Below are positions 26,434 to 34,820 of a stretch of 62,843 bases of DNA, piece after piece. The position numbers and the translations under genes were made by a program. Position 1 is the stretch's first letter; the number at the start of each line of letters is the position of its first letter. The notes beneath the pieces were generated by a model that saw only the letters and a list, made by a program, of their open reading frames with translations, was not told the origin of the DNA and made no database searches. The stretch is from JALZEG01 sp046263255 (GTDB lineage Bacteria; Actinomycetota; CADDZG01; WHSQ01). The stretch covers positions 1-62,843 of the forward strand of contig JBHELD010000064.1 of NCBI GenBank assembly GCA_046263255.1, given 5' to 3'.

Positions 26434-26577
26434 ATGACCGAGGATCCGCAGAAGCCGCTCGGGCGCGACGAGGAAGAGCCGCCGTCGGAGGGCTCGGGCG
26501 CGACCGACGACGCCGGAGGAGGAGAGAGGGCCGGGCTCGGCAAGTCCGAGTCAGAGGACAAGATCAGCAAGCAATAG
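26434..26577 (+). CDS. small acidic hydrophilic protein
   Basis: 47 residues from an ATG with AGGGGAG upstream, starting 36 bp after the HMA gene. Rich in Glu, Asp, Gly and Pro (DEEEPPSEGSG, GGGERAGLG), with no membrane segment or domain; probably disordered. I do not recognise a family. Retained because of the ribosome site and position; the composition alone is weak evidence. Confidence 0.4.
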   Translation: MTEDPQKPLGRDEEEPPSEGSGATDDAGGGERAGLGKSESEDKISKQ

Positions 26578-26644
26578 GGCGTTACTCCGCCGCACGCGTC
26601 CCGTAGTTCCGTTAGAGAGACGCCGGTCGAGGCGGGAGGGCGAC

Positions 26645-27112
26645 ATGCGGCTGCGGGCGGCAGTGACGGTGGCGGTGGTCCTGACGGCGCTGACCATCGC
26701 GCCGGCGGGGGCCGCGAAGCCGAGGAGGGCGCTGCTCCCGTACGAGCTCGAGGACGTGAACCACGGCGTGGGTCTTCCGGGACACCAGGCCGGGGTGTAC
26801 GACACCGAGTACGCGTACGCGTTCGACCTGAGGAAGGGCGAGACTGCAGTCTCGGTCATGGTGCTCGACGACCGTGAGGGGGATGTCTCCGCGGTGATCG
26901 CGCAGTGGGTCACCGACGGGAGCGCGGGCGGCGCGTCGTGGGGCCACGCAGCGACGTACCACGCGTTTTGCACGAAGACCGATGCGCCGGTGCGCGTGCG
27001 GCCCGACCTCGGCCGGTTCGAGGTCCTTCTGCAGAAGGGCACGTGCGGGGACGGGACGCCGTCGGTGCCGACGACCGGCGACATCGTCGTCGACTTCCAC
27101 CGAGGGCCGTAG
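26645..27112 (+). CDS. secreted hypothetical protein
   Basis: 155 residues, signal peptide (LRAAVTVAVVLTALTIAPAGA) and a soluble beta-rich mature domain (EYAYAFDLRKGETAVSVMVLDD, IAQWVTDGS, FEVLLQKGTCGDG) with two cysteines that may form a disulfide. No recognised family. The pattern is loosely like a C2/jelly-roll or pre-peptidase C-terminal domain, which is speculative. Ends with a hairpin 4 bp after the stop. Confidence 0.7.
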   Translation: MRLRAAVTVAVVLTALTIAPAGAAKPRRALLPYELEDVNHGVGLPGHQAGVYDTEYAYAFDLRKGETAVSVMVLDDREGDVSAVIAQWVTDGSAGGASWGHAATYHAFCTKTDAPVRVRPDLGRFEVLLQKGTCGDGTPSVPTTGDIVVDFHRGP

Positions 27113-27115
27113 CGC

Positions 27116-27140
27116 GCGAGCGGCCGACCGCGCCGCTCGC
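27116..27140 (+). terminator. hairpin terminator candidate
   Basis: A 9-bp stem, GCGAGCGGC / GCCGCTCGC, with a 7-nt loop begins 4 bases after the secreted hypothetical protein's stop. No T-tract follows. Confidence 0.5.
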
Positions 27141-27364
27141 TACTTCCGGGTCACAGCGAACAGCGTGAGCATCGAGGATCCGTCGGCGGGGAAGAGCTCG
27201 TGGCGCGCGCTCGGACCGGTGAGAGACGCATCGCCGCCGCTGTCGGCTGTCTGACTGACGCGACACCGGCGGTCGAAGGCTCGGATGGACGCGACCGGCA
27301 GCGCGGACGAAGAAGACCTTCGACATGACCCTGTCCGCCGAGGACTGCACAGGCCGGTGAGCAC
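27140..27364 (-). pseudogene. possible remnant with a methyltransferase-like C-terminus
   Basis: The stretch between the hairpin and the HEAT-repeat gene holds one minus-strand frame whose end (HELFPADGSSMLTLFAVTRK) resembles the C-terminus of small SAM-dependent methyltransferases, whereas its first part is Arg/Ser-rich and unlike protein. It may be a decayed gene end or chance; no complete gene is present from 27141 to 27443. Confidence 0.2.
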
Positions 27365-27443
27365 CAGGATCGACGGCCGCTTCGCGCCGGCGTCGCCGTA
27401 GCGCGGCCGACGAGTCGACTCGCTCGTTACTGGAGCCGTCGGT

Positions 27444-27899
27444 TCAGCCGAGGGTCCGCAGGGAGTCGGTCGCAGCAGCTCTCAGCGCCTCTTCGGGATC
27501 GCCCCGCGCGATCCGCTCGACCTCCGCGAGGAGCGTCGGTCCTGCGGGTCCGCGGACGGATCGCAGGGCGACCTTCCGCACGCCGGCGTCGCGATCGCCG
27601 AGCAGGCGCCTCAGAACCTCCTCTGCGTCGCGCGGCTCCACGTTGGCCAGAGCGGCCGCCGCCGCGACCCGAACGTTCGCGTCCGCGCTCTGGGCTGCCG
27701 CCTCCACCCCCTCCAGCGATCGCGGGCTCTCGATGAGGCTCAAGACGTACGTCGCCTTGGATGCGACGGCGGGATCGTCATCCTCCACCAGCTCGAGAAG
27801 CTGGGGAACCGCCTCCGGTCCCAGAACGGCGGCCAGCCTCGCGTAATCCGGCTCATCCAGATCGATGCGTCGGCGGACGTCGTCGATCTCACGCGCCAT
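27444..27899 (-). CDS. HEAT-repeat protein
   Basis: 151 residues from the ATG that overlaps the stop of the upstream metzincin gene by one base (TGATG), so translation is probably coupled. Four to five short helical HEAT-type repeats are visible (PEAVPQLLELVEDDDPAV, YVLSLIESPRSLEGVEAA, AAALANVEPRDAEEVL, LLAEVERIARGDPEEAL). Cytoplasmic scaffold-like protein of unknown role, linked to the beta-propeller metzincin by overlap. Confidence 0.82.
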   Translation of the reverse strand: MAREIDDVRRRIDLDEPDYARLAAVLGPEAVPQLLELVEDDDPAVASKATYVLSLIESPRSLEGVEAAAQSADANVRVAAAAALANVEPRDAEEVLRRLLGDRDAGVRKVALRSVRGPAGPTLLAEVERIARGDPEEALRAAATDSLRTLG

Positions 27900-29506
27900 C
27901 ACAAACCCCCTCCGCACGGAACCGTCAAGCTGCTTCCTTGCATGACTCCTACCTCTGCGGCGACGAGATCGGGCGGGGGATTTGTGATGTTCGAGGTCCC
28001 ACAGCCGGTCATCAGGCGATCGAGAAGGCAGTTGTCGTCGGTATCGCAGTGCGGTAACCCGAGCACGTGGCCGATCTCATGACCGAGCGTGAACCGGGAC
28101 GCGAAGCGTGTGACCACGGCCCCGGGACGACCCGCAGGATGGGCCGCACAGCCGTTGAGGGGCCGTTTCGTGCTTCGCACGAAATAGACGACCAGCTGGT
28201 TTGCACCGACGTTGTTGCGGTTCGCGAACAGATCGTCTTGCTCGTCGGTCGTCTCGCCCATTTCGCACCCACCGACGTCGAGGTCGTCGAGGAGGGGGAG
28301 GTTGAGGTTCTCGTCCGTCAGGCGGTTCACGGTGATCCCCGCAGTCGCGTAGACCTCCCGCATGCGGGCGAACATCGTGTCGATGCTGACGTTGGGATTG
28401 GTGAGGATCTTGACGTGGATGCCGATGCACGTCGGGCCCCAGGTGATCAGCTTCAGGGTCCCCTCTGCAGTCCGGACCGGCGTGATCATCGTCACGCTGC
28501 GACCGGCCGCGTCCGCGACGCGGTTCCCCGCCACGAGCTGGAGCAGCGTCGCCCTCCCCGCCTGGCCGCCGCTGTCGCCGCGCCGAATGACGGTGCCCGT
28601 GGGTCCGATCGCCCACGAGATCAGCTTCAGCTCGCCGGTTGCCGTTCGCACGGCCGACACAACGCCGTCGTCCAGCGCGAGAAGTGAGTTGTCGGTGATG
28701 GCCCCGGCTTGGGCTCCGCTGTCGCCCCGGCGGCTCAGCGTCTTGGCGTCGGCCGATAGTTGCCACGTGATCAGCTTGAGGTTGCCTCCGCCGTCCCGGA
28801 CCGACGTCACGATCTGTCCGGCAGGCGTGCGTGCTGCGCGGATCGATGTCGCCGCCCCGGCTTGCTGGCCGCTGTCGCCCAGCCGGGCGATCGTTCCGGC
28901 AGCCGAGACGTTCCACGAGATCAGCTTCAGGTTGCCGCTCCCGTCTCGTACAGCCGTGACGACGAAGTTGCCGCCGGGACCCGATACGTCGAGGAGCGCG
29001 ATCTCGCTCACCGCTCCGGCCGCCGACCCGCTGTCACCGAGACGCGTCAGCGAACCGTCGGGGTTCAGACGCCAGCTGATCAACTTGAGGCTTCCTTCGG
29101 CGGTTCGACACGCGACGACGAACTTCCCGTCCGGAAGTGCAACGATCTTGATGAGGCTGGCTTCCCCCGCCTGGGTCCCGCTGTCGCCCGCTCGCGTGAT
29201 GGGACCGGCAGGAGTGACGTCCCAGCTGATCAGCTTGAGAGTGCCTTCGGCAGTACGGCACGCCACGACGTATCTGCCGGACCTGGCGATTCCCAGGCTC
29301 GAAGCGGCGCCCGCCTGGCTGCCGCTGTCTCCGAGCCTCTTCACCTTGCCGTCCGGCGGGATCTCCCACTGGATCAGCTTCAGAGTCCCCTCAGCCGTTC
29401 GGACCGCCGTCACCACTCTGCCGCCATCGGCCAGCGCAGCGAGGTCTGAGATCGCGCCCGCGAGGTTGCCGCTGTCGCCTCTGCGGCTCAAATCGAGAAT
29501 CGCCAT
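27899..29506 (-). CDS. seven-repeat beta-propeller fused to metzincin (matrixin-like) metalloprotease
   Basis: 535 residues from MAILDLSRRGDSG; the frame is open upstream through the tRNA fragment at 29.6 kb but that part is not protein-like. Seven repeats of about 53 residues follow the pattern L-K-L-I-[ST]-W ... R-x-G-D-S-G ... A-G-A; the N-terminal RRGDSG block complements the last LKLITW, as expected for a closed seven-bladed propeller. The C-terminal 150 residues contain the zinc motif HEIGHVLGLPHCD (about residue 475) and a Met-turn (LMTGCGTSN), typical of metzincins. No signal peptide is seen, so the mode of export is unclear. Upstream of the HEAT gene in the same operon. Confidence 0.82.
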   Translation of the reverse strand: MAILDLSRRGDSGNLAGAISDLAALADGGRVVTAVRTAEGTLKLIQWEIPPDGKVKRLGDSGSQAGAASSLGIARSGRYVVACRTAEGTLKLISWDVTPAGPITRAGDSGTQAGEASLIKIVALPDGKFVVACRTAEGSLKLISWRLNPDGSLTRLGDSGSAAGAVSEIALLDVSGPGGNFVVTAVRDGSGNLKLISWNVSAAGTIARLGDSGQQAGAATSIRAARTPAGQIVTSVRDGGGNLKLITWQLSADAKTLSRRGDSGAQAGAITDNSLLALDDGVVSAVRTATGELKLISWAIGPTGTVIRRGDSGGQAGRATLLQLVAGNRVADAAGRSVTMITPVRTAEGTLKLITWGPTCIGIHVKILTNPNVSIDTMFARMREVYATAGITVNRLTDENLNLPLLDDLDVGGCEMGETTDEQDDLFANRNNVGANQLVVYFVRSTKRPLNGCAAHPAGRPGAVVTRFASRFTLGHEIGHVLGLPHCDTDDNCLLDRLMTGCGTSNITNPPPDLVAAEVGVMQGSSLTVPCGGGL

Positions 29507-29598
29507 TATGCCCGCCCTTCCCGGACCCGCTGGGACCGCGGCGAGTCTACATGCGACGCCCGGCGTCACTCGGAGCAGGACGGTTTGGCGCCCGCTGG

Positions 29599-29640
29599 TG
29601 CCCCGGGCAGGATTCGACCCTGCGACAACAGGTTTAGTAA
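29599..29640 (-). repeat. att-like copy of tRNA-Arg 3' half (outermost)
   Basis: 42 bp closely matching the intact tRNA-Arg(CCT) 3' half: T-arm (GGCAGGATTCGACCCTGC, one change in the loop), variable region and anticodon loop ending GGTTTAGTAA. It lies 93 bp upstream of the metzincin start. No 5' half is present, so it is not a functional tRNA. It marks the outer (left) end of the island array. Confidence 0.75.
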
Positions 29641-29737
29641 TCGATTCGCTGGCCGAAAGCACGCTCTTTCCGCACCGAACCCTCGTGTCTTGTGGCAGCT
29701 TGGAGTGCGTCATCCGCAGCGAGATGTCCTCAAGACG

Positions 29738-30004
29738 TTAGAAGTGGGCCACCACCGGCGCCATGGATACCTGCTGGACGGTGACACCCTCGGGGGCCCG
29801 CACACGCACACCTTCGGCGGCGGCCTTCGCCTGCTCCTCGGTCTCGAAGACCACGGTCGAGTAGCCCTGTCCTCCACCGGGCTGGAGCCAGTAGCCGTGA
29901 ACGGCTCCGGGCAGCCCCTTCACCATCGGCACGACGACGTTCTGTAGCTGTTCCACGGCCTTCTGTTCGTCTTCGATGGCCACGCTCACCAGGACGGCGT
30001 GCAT
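29738..30004 (-). CDS. ABM-like dimeric alpha/beta-barrel protein
   Basis: 88 residues: MHAVLVSVAIEDEQKAVEQL then PMVKGLPGAVHGYWL, GYSTVVFETEEQAKAAAE and a C-terminal strand. This ferredoxin-like pattern with a conserved Trp is that of antibiotic-biosynthesis-monooxygenase-like (ABM) stand-alone domains, many of which have no proven catalysis. Cytoplasmic. It is just inside the outermost att copy, alone on the minus strand, with about 160 bp to the carboxypeptidase stop. Confidence 0.78.
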   Translation of the reverse strand: MHAVLVSVAIEDEQKAVEQLQNVVVPMVKGLPGAVHGYWLQPGGGQGYSTVVFETEEQAKAAAEGVRVRAPEGVTVQQVSMAPVVAHF

Positions 30005-30162
30005 CGGCTCCTCCTCGGGCTTCGACGGGCGGACCCGGCGACTCTAACGACCTTACCCACCCGAATCCACGGGGAGCTCGGGACCTCACCTCGGGTATCG
30101 CTTTCACGGGTGCCTCTGCGTCCGGCGCCGCGCACCGGCGGAACGAGGTCGTTAGCCGGGGA

Positions 30163-31464
30163 TCAGCACTTCATGCTGGGCTTCGCCGCAACCGAATGGC
30201 GCGATCCGCGCTCGTCTAGCAACAGCGGGATCAAGGGCTCAGCTTGCTGCGCCATCGTGACGTACGTGTCGCGCGTGTAGATCCCGAGGAGTGACATCGT
30301 CCGCCGCAGCCCCTCGAGCTGATCCTTGGACAGCTCGTAGCCGCAGGGCGGGGGATCCTGGATCTGATCCTCCGAAGGCTCCGTATTGTCGGCGCCCCCG
30401 AAGTACACCGGCTCGGTGCGCAGCCGGCCCTCCTTTATGGCGCGTTTGCGCGCCTGCGCGGTGACGCGGGTGACGGAGTCCCCGCGCTCGCGCATGAAGC
30501 GGAGGGTCGCATCGATCGCGACGGAGTGGGCGGCGACGCGCCGCAGCCGGACTGCGGGCTCTTCGAGCTCTTGCGGCCCGTTACGGACATCGCTGTCGAC
30601 GCGTGTCTCGACGAGGATCCCGAGTGAATGCCGCAACCCCATCGCGTTGCGGGCTATCCCCTCGTCGCCGTCCCCCGCCGCCTGGTGGATGTCCTGATCG
30701 GCCAGCTCGTACATGCCGTACTCGTCGGTCGAGTAACCGGCGGATTCTTCGTCCTTCGTGATGAAGTCGAGCGCCAGGTCCTTCGCCTGAGAGTGGACGT
30801 CCTCGTCGACGTTGAGGTTGCGCGGCCACAGCACGAGCACCTCGTCGTCGTAGAGGGCAGGCAGCGAAGGGCCGTATTCGTGGAGGTCCACGACCGCTTC
30901 AGGTTGCCAGTCGCGCACGACCTCGGCCATCGCGCGGCCCTCGGGGGTCTCGAGGTTCAGGTGGTCGCGGTTGACGTCGGTGCCGTCCGCGTTGCCGCGT
31001 GCGTCGTCCTCGCGCCCGTCGGGATTCGCGGTCGGGACGAACAAGATCGTCTGCTCCTTCAGCTGCGCGAGCAGCTCCGCGTCGCCGGTGAACGCGAGGT
31101 CGCGCAGGCGCTGGAGGCAGGCCTCCCGACCGGCCGGCTCGTTCCCGTGCTGGGTACAGACGAACAAAGTCGTCGGGCGGCCCAAAGCGACCGTGCGCGG
31201 CGCCGGCGTGGGATAGCCGAGCCGCACGAGCTGCAGGGGCCGCCCCTCCTTCGTCTTACCGATCGTCTCGACCAGGACCCTGTCGGAAGCCTCGTCGACT
31301 GCGGCGAGGAACGAGAGCTCGCCCGCATGCGAGGTCCAGTCCGCCCCTTCGCTTTCCTCGAACTCGGTACGAGGCGGCTTGGAGCGATCGGCGTTCGCAG
31401 GCGCGATCGCACTCGTAGCCAGCACCGTCAGCAGCCCGGCGACGAGCATCTTCCTGAGATCCAT
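30163..31464 (-). CDS. secreted zinc carboxypeptidase (M14 family)
   Basis: 433 residues from MDLRKML, with a signal peptide (VAGLLTVLATSAIAPANA). Zinc ligands of M14 peptidases are present: CTQHGNEPAGRE provides His and Glu and VVDLHEYGPSLPA the second His; the substrate-binding NPDGREDD and Arg/Asn residues follow, and ILVETRVDSDV in the C-terminal part carries the catalytic Glu region. The frame is open far upstream but that section overlaps the lipoprotein gene on the same strand and is not protein-like. About 120 bp separate it from the lipoprotein gene, and the two may be one transcription unit. Confidence 0.83.
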   Translation of the reverse strand: MDLRKMLVAGLLTVLATSAIAPANADRSKPPRTEFEESEGADWTSHAGELSFLAAVDEASDRVLVETIGKTKEGRPLQLVRLGYPTPAPRTVALGRPTTLFVCTQHGNEPAGREACLQRLRDLAFTGDAELLAQLKEQTILFVPTANPDGREDDARGNADGTDVNRDHLNLETPEGRAMAEVVRDWQPEAVVDLHEYGPSLPALYDDEVLVLWPRNLNVDEDVHSQAKDLALDFITKDEESAGYSTDEYGMYELADQDIHQAAGDGDEGIARNAMGLRHSLGILVETRVDSDVRNGPQELEEPAVRLRRVAAHSVAIDATLRFMRERGDSVTRVTAQARKRAIKEGRLRTEPVYFGGADNTEPSEDQIQDPPPCGYELSKDQLEGLRRTMSLLGIYTRDTYVTMAQQAEPLIPLLLDERGSRHSVAAKPSMKC

Positions 31465-31585
31465 CGCGCCTCCTCTCGAGCCTCCCTCGAGAAGAGGACT
31501 TCGACGGCTCGGAGGTGAGCCCTGCCGAAGCTTCGCTCGGCTGGGGGAGGCGGACCACAGGCAGCTCGGGTGTCTCGACCAAGAG

Positions 31586-32128
31586 CTAGTCTTTCTGTCG
31601 AAGACCTTTCGCCACCTTGACCGTCCCGGCCCGGTCGATGCCGTACGCGTCCATCCTGAAGTCGCAGTCGTCGAGGGAGAACTCGACGGACCAGCCGCCC
31701 TCGATCTTGCCGATCCGCCCGCGCCCGCCGACAACGCCGCGCAGCAGGTGAGGGTTCGCAGGTTCGTACGGCAGCGGCCCGGGGCGGGTCTCGAAGTTGA
31801 CGTGGACCGTCTCCACCGGGCCCCGATAGTGCCCAAGCAGGCCTTTGGTCGGGTAGCCCGCTCCCGCCCCTTCCGCTCCTTTGAACAAGCCGGCACCGTT
31901 GCGCAGCTTCTTCTTGAATCCCTCGGGAAGGTAGGACGCTTCGAACGGGGGCGGGTACTGCGCGCAGGGATCTTCCGGCGGTTCGTCCGTAGCTTGCGCC
32001 GTGGCACCCGAGCTGGACGGGGCCGCGGAGCTGCTTGCGCCGGGCTCGACGTTCCCGGCGCAACCGACGAGAAGCACCAGAAGCCCGAACAACAGGCGTC
32101 GCAAAGGAGCGCTCCTCTTCACTCGCAT
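31586..32128 (-). CDS. hypothetical lipoprotein
   Basis: 180 residues with a lipobox LLVLLVGC at about residue 16-23, a Ser/Ala/Pro linker, then a soluble domain (PYEPANPHLLRGVVGGRGRIG, GGWSVEFSLDDCDFRMDAYG). Family not recognised. Upstream of the carboxypeptidase on the same strand; it may be a substrate-binding or structural partner, which is inference from order only. Confidence 0.7.
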   Translation of the reverse strand: MRVKRSAPLRRLLFGLLVLLVGCAGNVEPGASSSAAPSSSGATAQATDEPPEDPCAQYPPPFEASYLPEGFKKKLRNGAGLFKGAEGAGAGYPTKGLLGHYRGPVETVHVNFETRPGPLPYEPANPHLLRGVVGGRGRIGKIEGGWSVEFSLDDCDFRMDAYGIDRAGTVKVAKGLRQKD

Positions 32129-32175
32129 GTCTTGACGGGCCTCACTCTGGCGTACCCGTAACTACATCCGGCTCC

Positions 32176-32421
32176 ATGTGGTTGCCCCGGCAGAATTCTA
32201 AAGCGCTGTCCACATGGAAGGAGACGGAGCGCCTTCTTGGCGATGGTTTATTCGTTATCACGCTCTGTTTGATGGACGGCGCGGAGATGTTCCGGGTTCT
32301 TGGGCGAAGGGACGAGGCGCTTAGCCTCTTGGTCAAGGCGAGGGCCGCCGCCGTTCAAAAGGGCAACGCCGCGTTTCAGGGAAGGATCGACTCAATGGTC
32401 GACGCGTCCCGCTATGGCTAG
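32176..32421 (+). pseudogene. fragment of a TPR/regulator-type gene
   Basis: An 81-residue open frame whose C-terminal part (MDGAEMFRVLGRRDEALSLLVKARAAA) resembles the C-terminal TPR repeats of large ATPase or regulator proteins. No N-terminal part exists upstream and the frame begins in non-homologous sequence. A copy of the 3' 60 bp (32320-32380) recurs at 34339-34398, flanking the amidase. Most likely a truncated gene end. Confidence 0.5.
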
Positions 32422-33002
32422 AACTCCTGTTCCTCCTTGACCAAGGGCGAACTCTGTCACCTGCATATGTGAGAGACGTTCGGGGTTCGCGGTGGCCTGG
32501 CTCGATCTCCTCTGCGGAGTCCCAGCGCAGGCGGGAGTCAGCATCGGCTATACAGCTGCCATGACCTGGAATCTCGAGCGACACGCCCACTCACGTTCGA
32601 GATCACTTTCTACGGAACGTGTGCTTTCGAGTTCCGCGTAGAGCACATACCGGGGGATCGAGACTTCCATACGGTCCGCGCGGGGGATGAGGGCGAGGTG
32701 ACACTTTCGAGCAGGACCTCGAAGCAGAGGCTGGAAAGTTGAGATCGAGATCGGAGAGCAACCCCGTCTAGCTAGCGCCCCTCGTTTGCGGAGCGACCAG
32801 TAGCTTCGGAAGTGGAACAGAGGAGATTCGAACTCCTGACCTCACCCGAGCGAGCGGTGTGGAATGCGTTTACGGCTGCGTACGGCCAATGGCACTCATG
32901 ACCATCCATGCAGGTCATAAGCGCATCTTGCCTTACGTCTACTCGCATCCATCTCGGCGTGTTCCCGGATGTGATGTTAGGAGTGTGTTATGTGCTACGT
33001 CC
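32422..33002. other. intergenic region in the island, with a tRNA fragment
   Basis: 581 bp between the TPR remnant and the amidase stop. Except for the tRNA-like fragment at 32813-32842 I see no gene, promoter or repeat; the short open frames on both strands have shadow-like composition. The lower GC and stop-rich reading frames suggest decayed DNA. Confidence 0.5.
32813..32842 (-). repeat. 3' end of a different tRNA, att-like
   Basis: Thirty bases with a perfect T-stem (AGGAG / CTCCT) around ATTCGAA plus an acceptor 3' strand (complement of GGAACAG), in tRNA order but without the 5' half. It is not a copy of tRNA-Arg(CCT). It may record an older integration event at another tRNA, or be a transferred fragment. 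Confidence 0.5.
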
Positions 33003-34292
33003 CTAGATAGATGGTCTGCGCCACCCTCCGATCGCCGCCTCGATATGCCTGGCCGCCGCGATCACCGCGTCTTCTCGCCACACTCGACCTACGACCTGTA
33101 CACCGATGGGCAGTTCCCCCGACCATCCCGCCGGGACGACCGCGCACGGCTGGCCCGTTAGCGAGAACGGAAGTGTGTAGTGGAACATCGTCTCGACACC
33201 CTCACCGTGACGCGCTGCCGGTCCTGGTGCTGTGGGGCACACGATGATGTCGTAGGACTCCATGAAGGCGAGCATCTGAGTTCGGAACCGGTCCCAATCC
33301 GCAAGCAGTCGAGTTGATTCTCCGCCCGGGAGTTCATCCCATCGCCAGTAGCGCTGTGAGATCTCGAGCGCGTTCCGGCCGATCCCCTCGGGGCACAACT
33401 CGTCCGCCCGTGCACCGGCCGCCCTCAGCGCCCCCGCCGCGTCTCGGACCGCACTCGCAGTCTCCGGCGTTGTGGGCGTGTCTCCATCGTCCGTGTAGAA
33501 GGCGACACGAAGGCGGCGCAGTTCAATTGCTTCCGGGTCGTCCAGAGAGATCGGAACGACCCCGCTGTCGCGATGATCCGGACCCGCCAGGATTCGAAGG
33601 ATCGGCGCTAGGTCCTGGACGAAGCGCGAGAGCGGGCCGATCTGCGTCCGATTGTCACTCAGACCGCCGGGGTGGTCGAGGACGCCGGTATTCGGGATCC
33701 GACCGCTGGTGGGTTTGAGGGCGGCGACACCGCAGTAGTGCGCCGGTACGCGCAGGCTCCCGCCCGAGTCGCTGCCCAGGCCGACCGGTGAGCCTCCGGC
33801 TCCCTGGAGCGCTGCCTCACCGCCACTGCTACCGGCCGGCGAGCGGGCCGGGTCGTACGGATTGCTCGTCCTGCCATGGATCGGGTTCTCCGTAACGCCG
33901 CCCGAAGCGCCCGAAGGGACGTTCGTCTTGCCGATGAGGATCGCTCCCGCCCGCCGCATCCGTACCACTGCCACCGCGTCCTCCTTCGGCACAACGCCCA
34001 CCCGTTCCGGAAGTCCGACGGATGTCTCCACGCCCTCTGTGTCAAAGGCGTCCTTTGCTGTGAAGGGGACACCATGCAGGGGCCCGAGCGCGTGCTCTTG
34101 CGCTAGAGCAACGTCCGCAGCGCGAGCCTCCTCGAGGGCTCTCTCGCGAGCGAAGGCCACCACAGCGTTGATCGTCGGATTGACTGCGTCAATCCGTTGC
34201 AGGAATTCCTGGAGCACCTCAAGGGACGAAACACCGCGGGTTCGAATGAGCTCCGCGAGATCGACCGCTCCACGCAACCAGATGTCTTCCAC
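33003..34292 (-). CDS. amidase signature family hydrolase
   Basis: 429 residues from the GTG at 34292; an ATG-initiated extension is open for 31 codons but runs into the repeated TPR fragment. The Ser-Ser-Lys amidase triad is readable: Lys in GVPFTAKDAFDTEG, the first Ser in SSGGEAALQGAGG, and the nucleophile Ser in GSDSGGSLRVPAHYCGVAA (stated here in parts). KPTSGRIP and the C-terminal PCAVVPAGW block are also typical. Cytoplasmic hydrolase of amides or related substrates, of unknown specificity. It is flanked by the repeated TPR fragments. Confidence 0.85.
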   Translation of the reverse strand: MEDIWLRGAVDLAELIRTRGVSSLEVLQEFLQRIDAVNPTINAVVAFARERALEEARAADVALAQEHALGPLHGVPFTAKDAFDTEGVETSVGLPERVGVVPKEDAVAVVRMRRAGAILIGKTNVPSGASGGVTENPIHGRTSNPYDPARSPAGSSGGEAALQGAGGSPVGLGSDSGGSLRVPAHYCGVAALKPTSGRIPNTGVLDHPGGLSDNRTQIGPLSRFVQDLAPILRILAGPDHRDSGVVPISLDDPEAIELRRLRVAFYTDDGDTPTTPETASAVRDAAGALRAAGARADELCPEGIGRNALEISQRYWRWDELPGGESTRLLADWDRFRTQMLAFMESYDIIVCPTAPGPAARHGEGVETMFHYTLPFSLTGQPCAVVPAGWSGELPIGVQVVGRVWREDAVIAAARHIEAAIGGWRRPSI

Positions 34293-34338
34293 GGACCCGA
34301 AGTCTAGGTATCGGCCGGCCCCAAGGGTCGGAATACGC

Positions 34339-34398
34339 GTAGCCTCTTGGTCAAGGCGAGGGCCGCCGCTCTTCGAAAAGGGCAACTCCGCACTTCAG
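34339..34398 (+). repeat. second copy of the TPR-gene 3' fragment
   Basis: About 60 bp matching 32320-32380 with several substitutions (AGCCTCTTGGTCAAGGCGAG identical in both). With the first copy it brackets the amidase gene and its downstream region, about 2 kb apart, in the same orientation. Confidence 0.65.
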
Positions 34399-34555
34399 GC
34401 GCCTCAGACAGTTACGGTCGCTCGTACGCACGCGCTCTAGAGGCGCGCTCTGGAACCTTCTGAGGTTCGGGCTAGCGCTGTTCCATGACGCTGATCTCCA
34501 CCAAATGCACCACCGACCTCCTTCCCCAAGGGTCTGGTCAGGAGAGCCGCGACGT

Positions 34556-34614
34556 GTAAACGATCAGCCGGAGCCACGTAAACGATCAGGTGACGCCGGA
34601 ACGTCAACTATCAG
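34556..34614 (+). repeat. three short direct repeats, possible IS-end remnant
   Basis: GTAAACGATCAG at 34556 and 34578 and the variant GTCAACTATCAG at 34603, spaced 22 and 25 bp. Such spaced direct repeats are a feature of IS21-family ends, where transposase binds; no transposase gene is present. Assignment is a guess. Confidence 0.35.
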
Positions 34615-34646
34615 GCGGGACTCCACAGTTGTCTGTGTGTTGTCTG

Positions 34647-34688
34647 TGCCCCCGGCAGGATTCGAACCTGCGACACCAGGTTTAGGAA
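34647..34688 (-). repeat. att-like copy of tRNA-Arg 3' half
   Basis: 42 bp identical to the intact tRNA-Arg(CCT) 3' end through GGTTTAGGAA, so this is the best-preserved outer copy. No 5' half precedes it on the minus strand. It divides the amidase island from the haloperoxidase/Mau-like island. Confidence 0.85.
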
Positions 34689-34820
34689 TTCTATTCGGGA
34701 CAGTCGCTTGACCTGCGGAAATGCGCGAAAGGCTGCTCTTAAGTGGTCTCGTGGCTCGCGGATGGTTCTCGTCGTTTGCCGTCGTTTTTCGTCGTCTCGC
34801 GGACTCTTTGCGGACTTATT
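34689..34820 (-). pseudogene. putative integrase C-terminal remnant
   Basis: Immediately right of the att copy the minus strand has a frame that runs VRKESARRRKTTANDENHP and stays open into the att core (ending RIPKPGVAGSNPAGG). The same frame and similar residues occur at 44376-44502 and 49376-49503. A conserved coding tail that crosses a tRNA att core is what the 3' end of a tRNA-targeting integrase gene would look like; the rest of the gene is absent. Confidence 0.45.

Noticed and set aside
27899..29506. GDSG repeats as trypsin-type active sites or RGD as integrin sites
   Set aside because: GDSG recurs in every propeller blade as a structural turn; no trypsin fold, and RGD is incidental.
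29599..29640. A functional tRNA at 29.6 kb
   Set aside because: Only the 3' half is present; there is no acceptor 5' strand or D-arm.
33578..33605. Another tRNA-like AGGATTCGAAGG sequence
   Set aside because: Lies inside the amidase coding region and matches only a few bases of the T-loop.
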